DNA from: Thalassarchaeum sp002495735
GTDB lineage: Archaea > Thermoplasmatota > Poseidoniia > Poseidoniales > Thalassarchaeaceae
Assembly (NCBI GenBank): GCA_937911265.1
Contig: CALDRG010000015.1
Span: forward strand, 1 to 41,270
Length of the DNA: 41,270 bases
Direction: 5' to 3'
Positions 8,517 through 17,118 of the stretch are shown piece after piece; position 1 is the stretch's first letter; the number at the start of each line of letters is the position of its first letter. A program made the translations under genes and the position numbers. The notes under the pieces are model-generated. The model saw only the letters and a list, made by a program, of their open reading frames with translations, was not told where the DNA came from and did no database searches.

Positions 8517-10643
8517 GTGTCTAAGCGAAGCGACCCCGAACCATGTCGAGATCAGGACCTCGGCCTGTTCGAAGTAATCACCCGGGACGGTGCTGCTAGG
8601 ATAGGGCGGCTGCACACAGCACACGGTCCGATGAACACACCCACCCTGCTCCCCGTCGTCAATCCTAACCTCCGCACTATCGAGCCGCGTGAGATGTGGG
8701 AGAGGTATGGCATCGACGCTCTGATTACCAATTCGTACGTTATCTGGAAGCACGACGACCTGAAAGAGAGGGCGCTGGACGAGGGCATACACTCGATGCT
8801 CGACTTCCCTGGTGTGGTAGTCACCGATTCGGGCACCTTCCAGTCCTACGTCTACGGCGATGTCGAGGTTGGAGTCTCCGAGATAGTAGAGTTCCAGCGT
8901 GAAATCGGCGTCGACATCGGCACTATGCTCGATGTCTTCGGTCGCCCTGACATGAGCCGTGAAGAGCTCGAGGCATGTGTTGATGAAACAGCTCGTAGGG
9001 CCAAGCAGTCACTCGAATCAGCAGGAGATACCTTGCTTCTAAACGGGCCAGTCCAAGGGGGCCTGTATGAAGACCTGAGGGCTAAGGCCGGTGACCTGAT
9101 GGGCTCAGCTGAGGGGGAGTTCAGGGGTTTCGCCATCCACCCGATCGGAGGCATCGTCCCTCTGATGGAGAAGCAGCGCTACCGAGAGCTGTTCCAGATC
9201 CTGCTCGCTGTTAGATCGACTACACCTCCTGACCGCCCAGTGCACTTGTTCGGATGCGGTCATCCGATGCTGTTCTCCTTGGCCATCGCTCTAGGTACCG
9301 ACTTGTTCGACAGCGCGGCCTACGCAATCTTCGCTCGCGACGACCGAATCTTGTCTCCCCATGGCACTGTCAGACTGAAAGGGCTCACTGAGTGGCCGAT
9401 TCACTCCGCAGCCCTGTTCGACCTTACTCCCGAAGAGGTTCGCGACATGGATCCCGAGGAACGCTCGGTCCTGCTCGCTCACCACAACCTCGAGGTCACC
9501 CAAGCCGAGTTGGCACGTTGCCGCGAGGCGATTCGTAACGGCTCAATTTGGCAGCTCGCAGAACAGCGTAGTCACTCCTCACCGCAACTCAGAGATGCCT
9601 TCGCTTGGGTGCTGGAGCAACTAGAGGAAATTCCAGACGGTCCTGTCGGCGTCTCGGCCCTCGATCTCATAGTATCCACCGACCCTGTGAGGAGTGGAGG
9701 TGAGAAGCTCAGTGACGACATTGGAACAAGGCCGCACGTCCTACATCTACACGCCCTCCTCTCCATGCGATGGAGATTACCTGGGTCATGGTGGGATGGA
9801 TCCGACTCTGATCCTGAGAGGGTTGTGCTGATTGAAGGGGCAACCCCTCCGTGGCGTGATTCCGCGCTCGGAGCGGTGGTCTCGGCACTGCTCGAAGAGC
9901 CTAGGAGCATCATCATGCTCTCGACTCCTCTCGGCCCCATCCCGTTCACCTTGGAAGATGTCTCCCCCTGGTGCCATCTTGATTGTCCCGACAATGTTTG
10001 GTTGGATTCGTACGAGGACGAGGAGATTGCCGAAGAACTAGCCGAACTAGGTCTCGCCGAATTACCTCTGGTTCGCGTCGAGCAATGCGCCATGCCCGAA
10101 GGAAAACGCGTCGGCGATGTGAGGGATTGGCTCGACCGCTGCGCAGTGGTTGACAAACTTGCAGTACTATGCGGAGTCTCACCGAGCGACGGCTGCAGTC
10201 TGACTGAGGGCATGAGCTCCCGCCGTTCTCGCACAGATCGGATGGTCAACGTACTGCTGGAGGATGAGCACATTCTTTCGCCGCGTCTGTCCGATGGGGG
10301 CATCAGTCTCGCCCTCGGCGGCGCCCGGCGCCTCAATGCTCTCAATCCCGGTCTCCCCGGCCGCTTTGACGAACCGGCCGATGACGGCTCAGAGCACCCA
10401 GGGGTGCCGCGTGTCTGGCTGCTCGATGACGCCATTCCATTCGTTGGCAGGGGCCGCAACGTGATGCAGGGTTACGTGCTCGGTGCAGACCCTCATCTGA
10501 CTCCGGGCCAGCCCTGCCTAGTGGTCGACGGAAACGGTGGGCTGATTGCTCATGGCACTGCTGTGGCAACCGCACGGGAGATGGCTCATCTCAAGAAGGG
10601 AATTGCAGTCAGGGTGCGTGACGGGGCGTTGAGAGACGATTAG
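8517..10643 (+). CDS. tgtA: Archaeosine tRNA-guanine(15) transglycosylase with PUA domain
   Basis: Exchanges guanine 15 of tRNA for preQ0 as the first committed step of archaeosine formation. Numbering from a GTG at 8499, the catalytic domain has DSGTFQ at 110-115, HPIGGI at about 214-219, HLFGCGHPM near 249 and the nucleophile region FDSAAYAIFARDDR at 270-283. The middle domains are divergent. The C-terminus is a clear PUA RNA-binding domain. The odd point is the zinc site: archaeal relatives carry a CxCxxC cluster after the EYFP-like segment, but here the aligned stretch (299-308) is WPIHSAALFD with no cysteine. GTG 8517 is preferred because 8499 lies inside a perfect hairpin. The gene probably shares a transcript with the AcnX gene 27 bases upstream. 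Confidence 0.93.
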   Translation: MSKRSDPEPCRDQDLGLFEVITRDGAARIGRLHTAHGPMNTPTLLPVVNPNLRTIEPREMWERYGIDALITNSYVIWKHDDLKERALDEGIHSMLDFPGVVVTDSGTFQSYVYGDVEVGVSEIVEFQREIGVDIGTMLDVFGRPDMSREELEACVDETARRAKQSLESAGDTLLLNGPVQGGLYEDLRAKAGDLMGSAEGEFRGFAIHPIGGIVPLMEKQRYRELFQILLAVRSTTPPDRPVHLFGCGHPMLFSLAIALGTDLFDSAAYAIFARDDRILSPHGTVRLKGLTEWPIHSAALFDLTPEEVRDMDPEERSVLLAHHNLEVTQAELARCREAIRNGSIWQLAEQRSHSSPQLRDAFAWVLEQLEEIPDGPVGVSALDLIVSTDPVRSGGEKLSDDIGTRPHVLHLHALLSMRWRLPGSWWDGSDSDPERVVLIEGATPPWRDSALGAVVSALLEEPRSIIMLSTPLGPIPFTLEDVSPWCHLDCPDNVWLDSYEDEEIAEELAELGLAELPLVRVEQCAMPEGKRVGDVRDWLDRCAVVDKLAVLCGVSPSDGCSLTEGMSSRRSRTDRMVNVLLEDEHILSPRLSDGGISLALGGARRLNALNPGLPGRFDEPADDGSEHPGVPRVWLLDDAIPFVGRGRNVMQGYVLGADPHLTPGQPCLVVDGNGGLIAHGTAVATAREMAHLKKGIAVRVRDGALRDD

Positions 10644-10667
10644 ACCTCTCCTCCGGCCCCGTTGGGG

Positions 10668-10720
10668 ATTAATTCAAGTGGCGCACTTACTAGCGTAGTA
10701 CGACTCCCCTAAGGGAGTCG
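10668..10720 (+). promoter_or_regulatory. Promoter and leader hairpin of the ABC transporter operon
   Basis: The gap between tgtA and the ABC operon holds an AT-rich box (GATTAATTC, 10668-10676) followed by TACTA-GCG-TAGTA (10689-10701). A perfect 8-bp hairpin, CGACTCCC-CTAA-GGGAGTCG, spans 10701-10720 and ends 10 bases before the ATG at 10731. If the box is the TATA element, transcription would start near 10695-10702, putting the hairpin at the extreme 5' end of the mRNA. It may alternatively be a repressor operator. Confidence 0.45.
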
Positions 10721-10730
10721 GTGTTGAAAA

Positions 10731-11729
10731 ATGGGCGAAGAATGGGATGGCAAATCTGTCATCACAGCGCGCAATTTGCGCAAAATGTACGGCCCTCATC
10801 TCGCGCTGGATGACGTCAATCTCGAGATTCCTCCTGGGGCAGTCGGCATTCTTGGTCCAAACGGAGCTGGCAAATCGACTCTGTTCAAGTGCTTACTCGG
10901 ACTGATTACTACCACTTCGGGCGATGGTACCGTCCTTGGTTACGACATCAGGACAGAGGGAGATAAGATTCGCTCCCGAATCGGCTACATGCCGGAGTAC
11001 GACGCCCTCGACCCAGACCTCTCTGCGATTGACCAGGTCAGGTACGCCGGCGAGTTACTGGGAATGAATCCAGCACACGCGACACGCAGGGCTCACGAGG
11101 TGCTTGAGTACGTTGGCCTGAAGGACCAGCGATACAGAAAAATCGAGACCTACAGCACCGGGATGAAGCAGGCCGCCAAACTGGCCTGCGCCTTGGTTCA
11201 CGACCCCGACGTCCTGATATGCGATGAGCCCACGAATGGACTCGACCAGAGGGCCCGCGAATTCATGCTGCAAACTCTCCGCCGCACGGTCTCGGAGGGC
11301 AATCGCTCCGTTCTGATGAGCAGCCACGTGATGGACGATGTACAGGAGGTCTGCGACAGGATAGTGATGATTCACAACGGCAAAATCGTGGTGCAGCGCC
11401 GAATCGAGGATCTCGCTAGGCAGATTGAGCGCGAAATCGAGATTTCCGTGTGGGGCGGTGCTAGTAGGATGCAGCAGGAACTTGAGTCCAGAGGTTTCGT
11501 GGTGCGACGCCTCGGCAGGGTGCTTCGAGTGGATAGAACCGATGATAACACCACGAGGAATATCCTCGAGGCCGCTGTCTCCGCCGACGTGCAAGTCAGG
11601 CAGATGCAGGAGTACGAGCCGGACCTTGAGGACATCTTCCTGCTCATCATGGAAAGGCTTGGTGCCGAAGTCAGGAGCACTTCGGATCTAATGACAGCAG
11701 CGCACACAGGAGATGATCTTGATGAGTGA
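10731..11729 (+). CDS. ABC transporter ATP-binding protein (first cassette)
   Basis: A 332-residue ATPase driving an ABC-2-type exporter at the cytoplasmic face of the membrane. It shows Walker A GPNGAGKST at 42-50, a signature loop in the divergent form YSTGMKQ at 141-147, Walker B VLICDEP at 161-167 and a switch His in SSHVMDD. A C-terminal extension of about 100 residues follows the nucleotide-binding domain, as in CcmA/NosF-like exporter ATPases. The permease gene overlaps its end, so the two are translationally coupled. The substrate cannot be read from the sequence. Confidence 0.92.
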   Translation: MGEEWDGKSVITARNLRKMYGPHLALDDVNLEIPPGAVGILGPNGAGKSTLFKCLLGLITTTSGDGTVLGYDIRTEGDKIRSRIGYMPEYDALDPDLSAIDQVRYAGELLGMNPAHATRRAHEVLEYVGLKDQRYRKIETYSTGMKQAAKLACALVHDPDVLICDEPTNGLDQRAREFMLQTLRRTVSEGNRSVLMSSHVMDDVQEVCDRIVMIHNGKIVVQRRIEDLARQIEREIEISVWGGASRMQQELESRGFVVRRLGRVLRVDRTDDNTTRNILEAAVSADVQVRQMQEYEPDLEDIFLLIMERLGAEVRSTSDLMTAAHTGDDLDE

Positions 11730-12738
11730 TGATGGCATAGACATCGGGGGCGGCAAGACTCGGATGGAGGTGGCCTACGGTGCCGGCGATGGCGACGACG
11801 AAGCCAAGGCTACCGTCGCTAGTAAGGAGGCCGAACTGGGCGCTATCTTCGACCAGTCCTACCGGCCGTGGGACGGTGAACTGGGTCCTAGATGGGCGAG
11901 GAACTACGCGATTTTCAGACACCACGTCTACGGCCTGTTCCGAAGCACAGGGCACCGGCACTATCATCCGATGGTCAGGCTAACTATCTTCGTCATACTT
12001 CTGTTCTCCTTACTGCCAGTGCTGATGCTGTTTCTCGCCTCTCTCTCCGGTGACGGTTTCATGGCCGACACCTTCTCGAGGATGTGGGGTATCAACCGTT
12101 ACAACCTGTGGGGGCAGGTCCTTGGGTACTTCCCTCGTAATTTGTGCTGTTGGCCTCTACTGACTGCTCTGGTAGTGGGGGGGATGATTTCGGATGACCG
12201 TAAGAACGGCACCAGCGCCATCTACTTCTCGCGCCCCGTGACAAGGCTTGACTACACCGCGATGAAGTATCTCAGCGTCGCTGTGGTGCTGGGCTTCGTC
12301 ATCGTGTTGTCCTACTTCGTCTACTACACCTCTGCAATCGTGTTCAACGGCGAGGGCTGGGCCTATCTCGTCGACACTCTACCGATGTTTGTTGGCGGGC
12401 TGATTGCTGGAATCCTCGTGGTCATCACCTACACCTCGATCGGCCTTGCCCTCTCAAGCATCAGCCAGAGCCGCTTCTTCGCTGCAATCGCCTTCCTCAG
12501 CGTAATCTACGGCACCAAGCTGCTGGCAATGCTAATCGAAACCCAGTTCGACACCTCGATACTCTACGTCCTCAGTCCTTACGACTGTCTGGCCCAAATA
12601 GGTCAGTGGCTGCTAGGCATCGATTCCAACTACAATCATCCGTTGGCCTTCTCGCTGGTATCAATCATCACAATCAATGCGGCCTGCATAGCCCTTCTGG
12701 TCGCACGCGTCAGCTCTCTGGAGGTGACTAGGGAATGA
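11722..12738 (+). CDS. ABC-2 type permease (first cassette)
   Basis: A 338-residue integral membrane protein with a hydrophilic N-terminus of about 80 residues, then about six hydrophobic segments. The motif GGMISDDRKNGTSAIYFSRPVTRLDY between membrane segments 2 and 3 is the signature of ABC-2/NosY-like permeases, in which a cytoplasmic amphipathic helix contacts the ATPase. ATG at 11722 is preferred over 11713 because GGAG at 11709-11712 is then at normal distance. The start lies inside the end of the ATPase gene. The next ATPase gene begins with an ATGA overlap at 12735. It probably works with the ATPase directly upstream. Confidence 0.88.
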   Translation: MSDDGIDIGGGKTRMEVAYGAGDGDDEAKATVASKEAELGAIFDQSYRPWDGELGPRWARNYAIFRHHVYGLFRSTGHRHYHPMVRLTIFVILLFSLLPVLMLFLASLSGDGFMADTFSRMWGINRYNLWGQVLGYFPRNLCCWPLLTALVVGGMISDDRKNGTSAIYFSRPVTRLDYTAMKYLSVAVVLGFVIVLSYFVYYTSAIVFNGEGWAYLVDTLPMFVGGLIAGILVVITYTSIGLALSSISQSRFFAAIAFLSVIYGTKLLAMLIETQFDTSILYVLSPYDCLAQIGQWLLGIDSNYNHPLAFSLVSIITINAACIALLVARVSSLEVTRE

Positions 12739-13673
12739 GCGACAAGACACCTGCCGTTCTCGTTGATCAGGTCTCGAAGTGGTACGGGGAAGTCATTGGA
12801 ATCAACGATGTGTCATTGGCCATAGATGGTGGTGTCACCGGCGTGCTTGGCCCCAATGGGGCCGGTAAATCAACCCTGTTCAAGCTCCTGATGGGGCGAC
12901 TCAAGCCAAGCCAGGGCAGTGTCAGACTGTTCGGTGTCGACCCGTGGACCAACACCGCTCCTTACCGGCGGGTCGGATATGTCAGCGAGTCTGAGAGGAT
13001 GTATGACTGGATGACCGCTCTTGACTTCGTAACAACCCTCGCGAGGCTGCATGGGATGACACGAGAGGAGGCTACGGCGAGAGCCGAGCATGTGCTCGAT
13101 TTCGTAGGTCTGTCCGATGTCCAGAACAAGGAGTTAGGCAAGTACAGCAAGGGTATGAGGCAGCGCGTGAAGATAGCCCACGCACTGGTCCACGATCCCG
13201 ATCTCATCATCCTTGATGAGCCGCTGCACGGCTGCGACCCGATAGCCCGGACAAGCATCATGAGCGTAATCAGAGAGCTTGGTTCGCAGGGCAAGACCGT
13301 CATCATCTCGAGCCACATCCTCGAGGAGATAGAGCGCATCACTGAGCAGATTGTCATACTCCATAACGGCAGATTACTGGCGCTTGGTAACTTGCATGCC
13401 ATCAGAGCCCTTCTCGACAAGCACCCTCATCGCATTCTGCTTACCTGTGACGATCCGCGGCACCTCGCTTCCGAGTTCATCTCCGAAGATCCGGTCTATG
13501 GGGTCCGTTTCCCTGAGGAGGGGAAACTAGAGATTCAGACCAACGACCTGTCGGCCGCCCATGCAATACTGCCACGCGTTATTGTGGATTCCGGGACCGA
13601 TGTCTCGGCAATCGAGAATCCCGACGACAACCTTGAGTCGCTGCTCAAGTACCTGATAGGGGGCGATTCTTGA
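12735..13673 (+). CDS. ABC transporter ATP-binding protein (second cassette)
   Basis: A 312-residue ATPase with Walker A GPNGAGKST at 39-47, signature YSKGMRQ at 137-143, Walker B LIILDEP at 157-163 followed by LHGCDP in place of the usual NGLDP, and an SSHIL switch. A C-terminal domain of about 90 residues follows. It resembles the first cassette's ATPase but differs throughout, so the pair looks like an old duplication rather than a recent copy. Its start overlaps the preceding permease stop (ATGA) and its stop overlaps the next permease start (TGATG), which implies tight stoichiometric expression. Confidence 0.92.
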   Translation: MSDKTPAVLVDQVSKWYGEVIGINDVSLAIDGGVTGVLGPNGAGKSTLFKLLMGRLKPSQGSVRLFGVDPWTNTAPYRRVGYVSESERMYDWMTALDFVTTLARLHGMTREEATARAEHVLDFVGLSDVQNKELGKYSKGMRQRVKIAHALVHDPDLIILDEPLHGCDPIARTSIMSVIRELGSQGKTVIISSHILEEIERITEQIVILHNGRLLALGNLHAIRALLDKHPHRILLTCDDPRHLASEFISEDPVYGVRFPEEGKLEIQTNDLSAAHAILPRVIVDSGTDVSAIENPDDNLESLLKYLIGGDS

Positions 13674-15283
13674 TGGACGCCAAGGGCAGGGCGCTCAGCG
13701 AGACCGTCTGGACCCGTCTGGACCGCAAGGCCGGGGCCATTACCGAACTAACAATCAGGCAGCTCAGACACCGCATGTCCACTTGGGTCGTCCTCATCGT
13801 CGGCGCCCTCGTCATGGCTCTGCTGTTGGCATTCTACGTTGATGCCATCAGGGACGACTTTGAACCAGTCGACAATGACGGAGACTCGGTTGATTGGGAC
13901 AACGATGGATATCCGCAGGGCCAAGAGAACAAGTACGGAACCAGTGACTGGGACGGACAGGAGTATCCTGGCTCGGGATACTACGTCATGACGGGAGAGG
14001 TAGATTGGAACGACGAACCGAGATCTCACAGCGGAAATCACACTTGGGAGGGGCAGGGCTATCTCGATGCCGAGTGGGTAGATCTTGATTACACTGGCAA
14101 TAGATGGTCCGGACTCGTCGACTGGGGCGAGGTGAACCCCTGTCCAGAGGGCGATGCGCTCGATGACTGGTGGCCCGACTGGGGCGAGGCCTGCACCTAC
14201 GACGACGGACTCTACTTCGTCTCGGGCAAGTTCAGGGCATCCGGATCGGTGAGTGTTCCCGAGAATGTCTACATGCAATGGGGCCACATGACGCTAGAGT
14301 CCTATGTCGAGCCGGAGCCGGCCTCGATGTACATAGACGAAGATGGCATACTATGGGATGGCAAAGATGTCTCCGAGATTGGCATCGAGGTGGACGATGA
14401 CGGTGACTGTTTGTTGATGATGAACGACGATAACCGTAATGGTATTCCCTGCGACGTGATTTGGATTCTTGACGCTGACGGGGACGAGATTGTCGAGATT
14501 CGTGCGGATTACAATGTCAACGAGGACCCCGAGGAGAGCAAGTACCTCGGCGAATCATCCCACAGGACATTCATCATTGGCACTGGCAAGATGGCCTTCG
14601 TCATGATGCTTGGTATTTTCATACCGCTTTTCCTTGCTCTCGGACTGGTCAGAGATGAGACCGAGAACGGCACTTTGCATTACTTGCTGTCGAAGCCTAT
14701 ACATCGTGCCGAGTTCATCATCTACAGGCTGCTTGGGTACCTGCTGTTGGCGGGCACCTACATCCTCGTGCTGGTTTTGCTGATGGCTCTGGTCACCTCG
14801 CTGATAGGGCCCGGAGACAGTCTAATCAGACTCTCAGATTTCCCGGTGTGGCTCGGCATAGGCCTCGCCACAGTCTTAGTGCTCGCTGCATATGGGGCGC
14901 TGTATAACACACTGGGCCTGATTGCGCCCAAGTACGGAGTCTATTTCTGCATTATTCTCGGGATTTGGGAGTTCATCATGGGGATGTTCACCATGACCTT
15001 GCCCGCTGCCTCAGTGCCGATGTTGTCGATTTCTCACTGGGCGCTTCAACTGATAGACGCCATCGTACTAATCGCTTGGCCCGATACTCTGCAGTACACA
15101 CAAATCGCCTCGGCCTTCGGAATCGACTCCGGACTCCCCTTCTTCTGGCAGCCCCCGGTGCACACTCTGGGCACCCAGAGCCCGGTGGTGGCCCTTCTGG
15201 TGAGCATTACCGTCCTGTTACTAATCACCGTCGCGATGGTAGGGATAGGTCAGGCCAGTTTCAAGAATCGGGAGATTATGTGA
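13673..15283 (+). CDS. ABC-2 type permease with a large acidic ectodomain (second cassette)
   Basis: A 536-residue permease. A first membrane helix (about 37-59) leads into a hydrophilic domain of some 235 residues, very rich in Asp, Trp and Gly, that opens with DNDGDSVDWDNDG. This Asp pattern resembles thrombospondin type 3 or EF-hand-like calcium-binding loops. The permease core then resumes near residue 300 with about five helices and the ABC-2 signature RDETENGTLHYLLSKPIHRAEF. Topology places the acidic domain outside the cell. ABC-2 permeases usually have short external loops, so the ectodomain is distinctive and may handle or dock an exported substrate. ATG 13673 overlaps the stop of the upstream ATPase gene; the TTG at 13670 is less likely. 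Confidence 0.85.
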   Translation: MDAKGRALSETVWTRLDRKAGAITELTIRQLRHRMSTWVVLIVGALVMALLLAFYVDAIRDDFEPVDNDGDSVDWDNDGYPQGQENKYGTSDWDGQEYPGSGYYVMTGEVDWNDEPRSHSGNHTWEGQGYLDAEWVDLDYTGNRWSGLVDWGEVNPCPEGDALDDWWPDWGEACTYDDGLYFVSGKFRASGSVSVPENVYMQWGHMTLESYVEPEPASMYIDEDGILWDGKDVSEIGIEVDDDGDCLLMMNDDNRNGIPCDVIWILDADGDEIVEIRADYNVNEDPEESKYLGESSHRTFIIGTGKMAFVMMLGIFIPLFLALGLVRDETENGTLHYLLSKPIHRAEFIIYRLLGYLLLAGTYILVLVLLMALVTSLIGPGDSLIRLSDFPVWLGIGLATVLVLAAYGALYNTLGLIAPKYGVYFCIILGIWEFIMGMFTMTLPAASVPMLSISHWALQLIDAIVLIAWPDTLQYTQIASAFGIDSGLPFFWQPPVHTLGTQSPVVALLVSITVLLLITVAMVGIGQASFKNREIM

Positions 15284-15293
15284 GGTAGAAATA

Positions 15294-16487
15294 ATGCGCT
15301 CTATGGAGAAGTTCGTCGGAGACCTGTCGCTGCTGTGGCGACTCGATGTGATGTCCCCCATTCCACGTCTGTCGTGGTGGTGGTACTGGGTAATCATGTT
15401 CGTGCCAGATCCGGACAACCCCGGTCGTTCGCGTCAATTAATGGTCCTGTGGTCGACCAAGGAGACTCCTGCTATCCGGGTCAGCGGGCACTGGTGGAAG
15501 CCAGGCTCAAGGATGTCGATAGACGAGGATGGCGGTCACGTGATTCCTGGGATGATTTGCGCGTGGTGGTACGATGGCAAGCGGATGTTCGAGCCGCTTG
15601 TGATCAAGGAGTGCCGAATGGCTATGGTCAACGATAAGCACCCCTTGTGGCCGGATGACGGCACGGGTGAGGGCACGGGTGCAATCGTCCCGATTCTCGA
15701 TGAAGACTTCTCGCTCGGGATGCGACCCGGCAACAAGGGCTTCTGGCTATGCCTCACAAGCGATGCAGAGGCGCGAGCCGAGGGGGCGCCAACATCGTTT
15801 GAGGCCGAACTCACCCCTTGGTGGGGCCCTCCGAGCACCCTGACATACAGAAACAACGTCTACGGCTTCGGTATGGGATATGACATACTGAGGCTACAGG
15901 GCACCAAACTGATCCTCAAGGTGGACGGCGAGGAGTTCGAGGGTACTGCCTACTTCCAGAAGGTCTCTGTACAGGCTCCCACGTTCCCGTGGTTCTGGGG
16001 CATGCTGCACTTTGACGACGGCTCCTACATCGACTGGTTCAAGCCGCACGCCACTCTTGGGATGACCTCAATGGACGACAGACCGTGGCGTCGCCGAGAT
16101 TTCTTCAGGGCTCCTGCCATAGGGACTGGAATATTCCACGATGCGAACCGAGGTAGGACTGAGAATTTCAAGCGCTGCGAGGTCGAGGTCTCAGAGCCAG
16201 ATGGTGAGGAGTCGCTGAGGGATGAGCAGGGCAACATCTTGCCGAAGTTCAGAATCAGGATATGGAATGGTCGCACGCAGGTATCCATAGATGTCCGCGC
16301 GTGCAGTCGGGCACGTTGGACATTCGACCAACCAACGCGAGCTGGTATGGTAAGTCATCTGACCTACAACGAGTACCCGCTCGAGGTAGAGCGAATCGCC
16401 ATCCTCGACGAGCAAGGCCTCAGGACAATTGACGACTACGAGTGGATTATGGGCAACGCAGAGCACACCTGGGGCGTCTTGCATTAG
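15294..16487 (+). CDS. Unknown protein, possibly a calycin (CrtC/AttH-like) fold
   Basis: A 397-residue soluble protein rich in Trp and aromatic residues with no signal peptide. The segment around 220-250 (GTAYFQKVSVQAPTFPWFWG, then HFDDGSYIDWF) has the look of the CrtC/AttH/tocopherol-cyclase calycin families, in which a paired barrel binds hydrophobic ligands. I offer this as a weak resemblance only. ATG 15294 is preferred because GAGGT at 15282-15286 lies 7 bases upstream. It begins 10 bases after the second ABC permease and is very likely part of that operon, so a role in supplying or receiving a lipid-like substrate is a reasonable but unproven guess. Confidence 0.6.
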   Translation: MRSMEKFVGDLSLLWRLDVMSPIPRLSWWWYWVIMFVPDPDNPGRSRQLMVLWSTKETPAIRVSGHWWKPGSRMSIDEDGGHVIPGMICAWWYDGKRMFEPLVIKECRMAMVNDKHPLWPDDGTGEGTGAIVPILDEDFSLGMRPGNKGFWLCLTSDAEARAEGAPTSFEAELTPWWGPPSTLTYRNNVYGFGMGYDILRLQGTKLILKVDGEEFEGTAYFQKVSVQAPTFPWFWGMLHFDDGSYIDWFKPHATLGMTSMDDRPWRRRDFFRAPAIGTGIFHDANRGRTENFKRCEVEVSEPDGEESLRDEQGNILPKFRIRIWNGRTQVSIDVRACSRARWTFDQPTRAGMVSHLTYNEYPLEVERIAILDEQGLRTIDDYEWIMGNAEHTWGVLH

Positions 16488-16558
16488 AGCAGCAGGTAAG
16501 CACCCCTTCCGCACCGTTCATAACGGTGGGCCCACCAAGTCTCGACCGAGGCGATGGG

Positions 16559-17104
16559 ATGAGTGATGAGGACTTGGTGACAAGCGCAGCCCAGCATATC
16601 ACACAGGGCGATTTCATGGGGGCGATGGCGCTTTTCGAGTCGCTTGTCGATGCCAATCCGGACGACCCCGCAGGATACCACGGCTGGGCCGAGGCTGCCC
16701 TCTTTGAGATTCAGAATAACGGTAATACCGATGACAGCGGCAACGACCGCATCAACGAAGGACAGGTTGCCGCATACTTCCGAAAGGCATCCGGGCTAGC
16801 TCCTGACAATTCCGAGTATCTGGCTTCGTATGCCAACGCGCTACTGGCGTTCGATCGTATTCCTATGGCCGTGCGCGAGTTCCAGAAGCTACGCGATCTC
16901 GGCTCCTCATCTGATGAGGTTGATGTCTCCATCGATCTCTACGAAGCTGCTCGCATGCTAATCGACGCAGTCGACCTCAAGACTGATTTCGACCGCAGCC
17001 ACTCGTTCGCGAGGCAGTACGTCCCGGTTGCCATTGAGTTCGCCTTGCTCGGCCTCGGTTTCCCATCTGCTAACGAGGCGACGGAGTACCTCGCTGAGGA
17101 CTGA
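16559..17104 (+). CDS. TPR-like repeat protein
   Basis: A 181-residue acidic, helical protein. Residues about 8-45 (AAQHITQGDFMGAMALFESL, then DANPDDPAGYHGWAEAAL) and about 75-115 (YFRKASGLAPDNSEY, then ALLAFDRIPMAVREFQKL) read as tetratricopeptide-like helical pairs with the typical Asn-Pro or Ala-Pro turn. Such proteins act as protein-binding scaffolds; the partner is unknown. ATG 16559 starts a natural MSDEDL N-terminus. A start upstream at 16442 would overlap the preceding gene and add unconvincing sequence. truA follows after 14 bases. Confidence 0.7.
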   Translation: MSDEDLVTSAAQHITQGDFMGAMALFESLVDANPDDPAGYHGWAEAALFEIQNNGNTDDSGNDRINEGQVAAYFRKASGLAPDNSEYLASYANALLAFDRIPMAVREFQKLRDLGSSSDEVDVSIDLYEAARMLIDAVDLKTDFDRSHSFARQYVPVAIEFALLGLGFPSANEATEYLAED

Positions 17105-17118
17105 GGGGTGACGGGCCC

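Noticed and set aside
9572..10459. 295-residue open frame on the minus strand
   Set aside because: It lies wholly inside tgtA, whose frame carries recognised motifs. Its translation is Ser/Arg-rich low-complexity text typical of an antisense shadow in GC-rich DNA.
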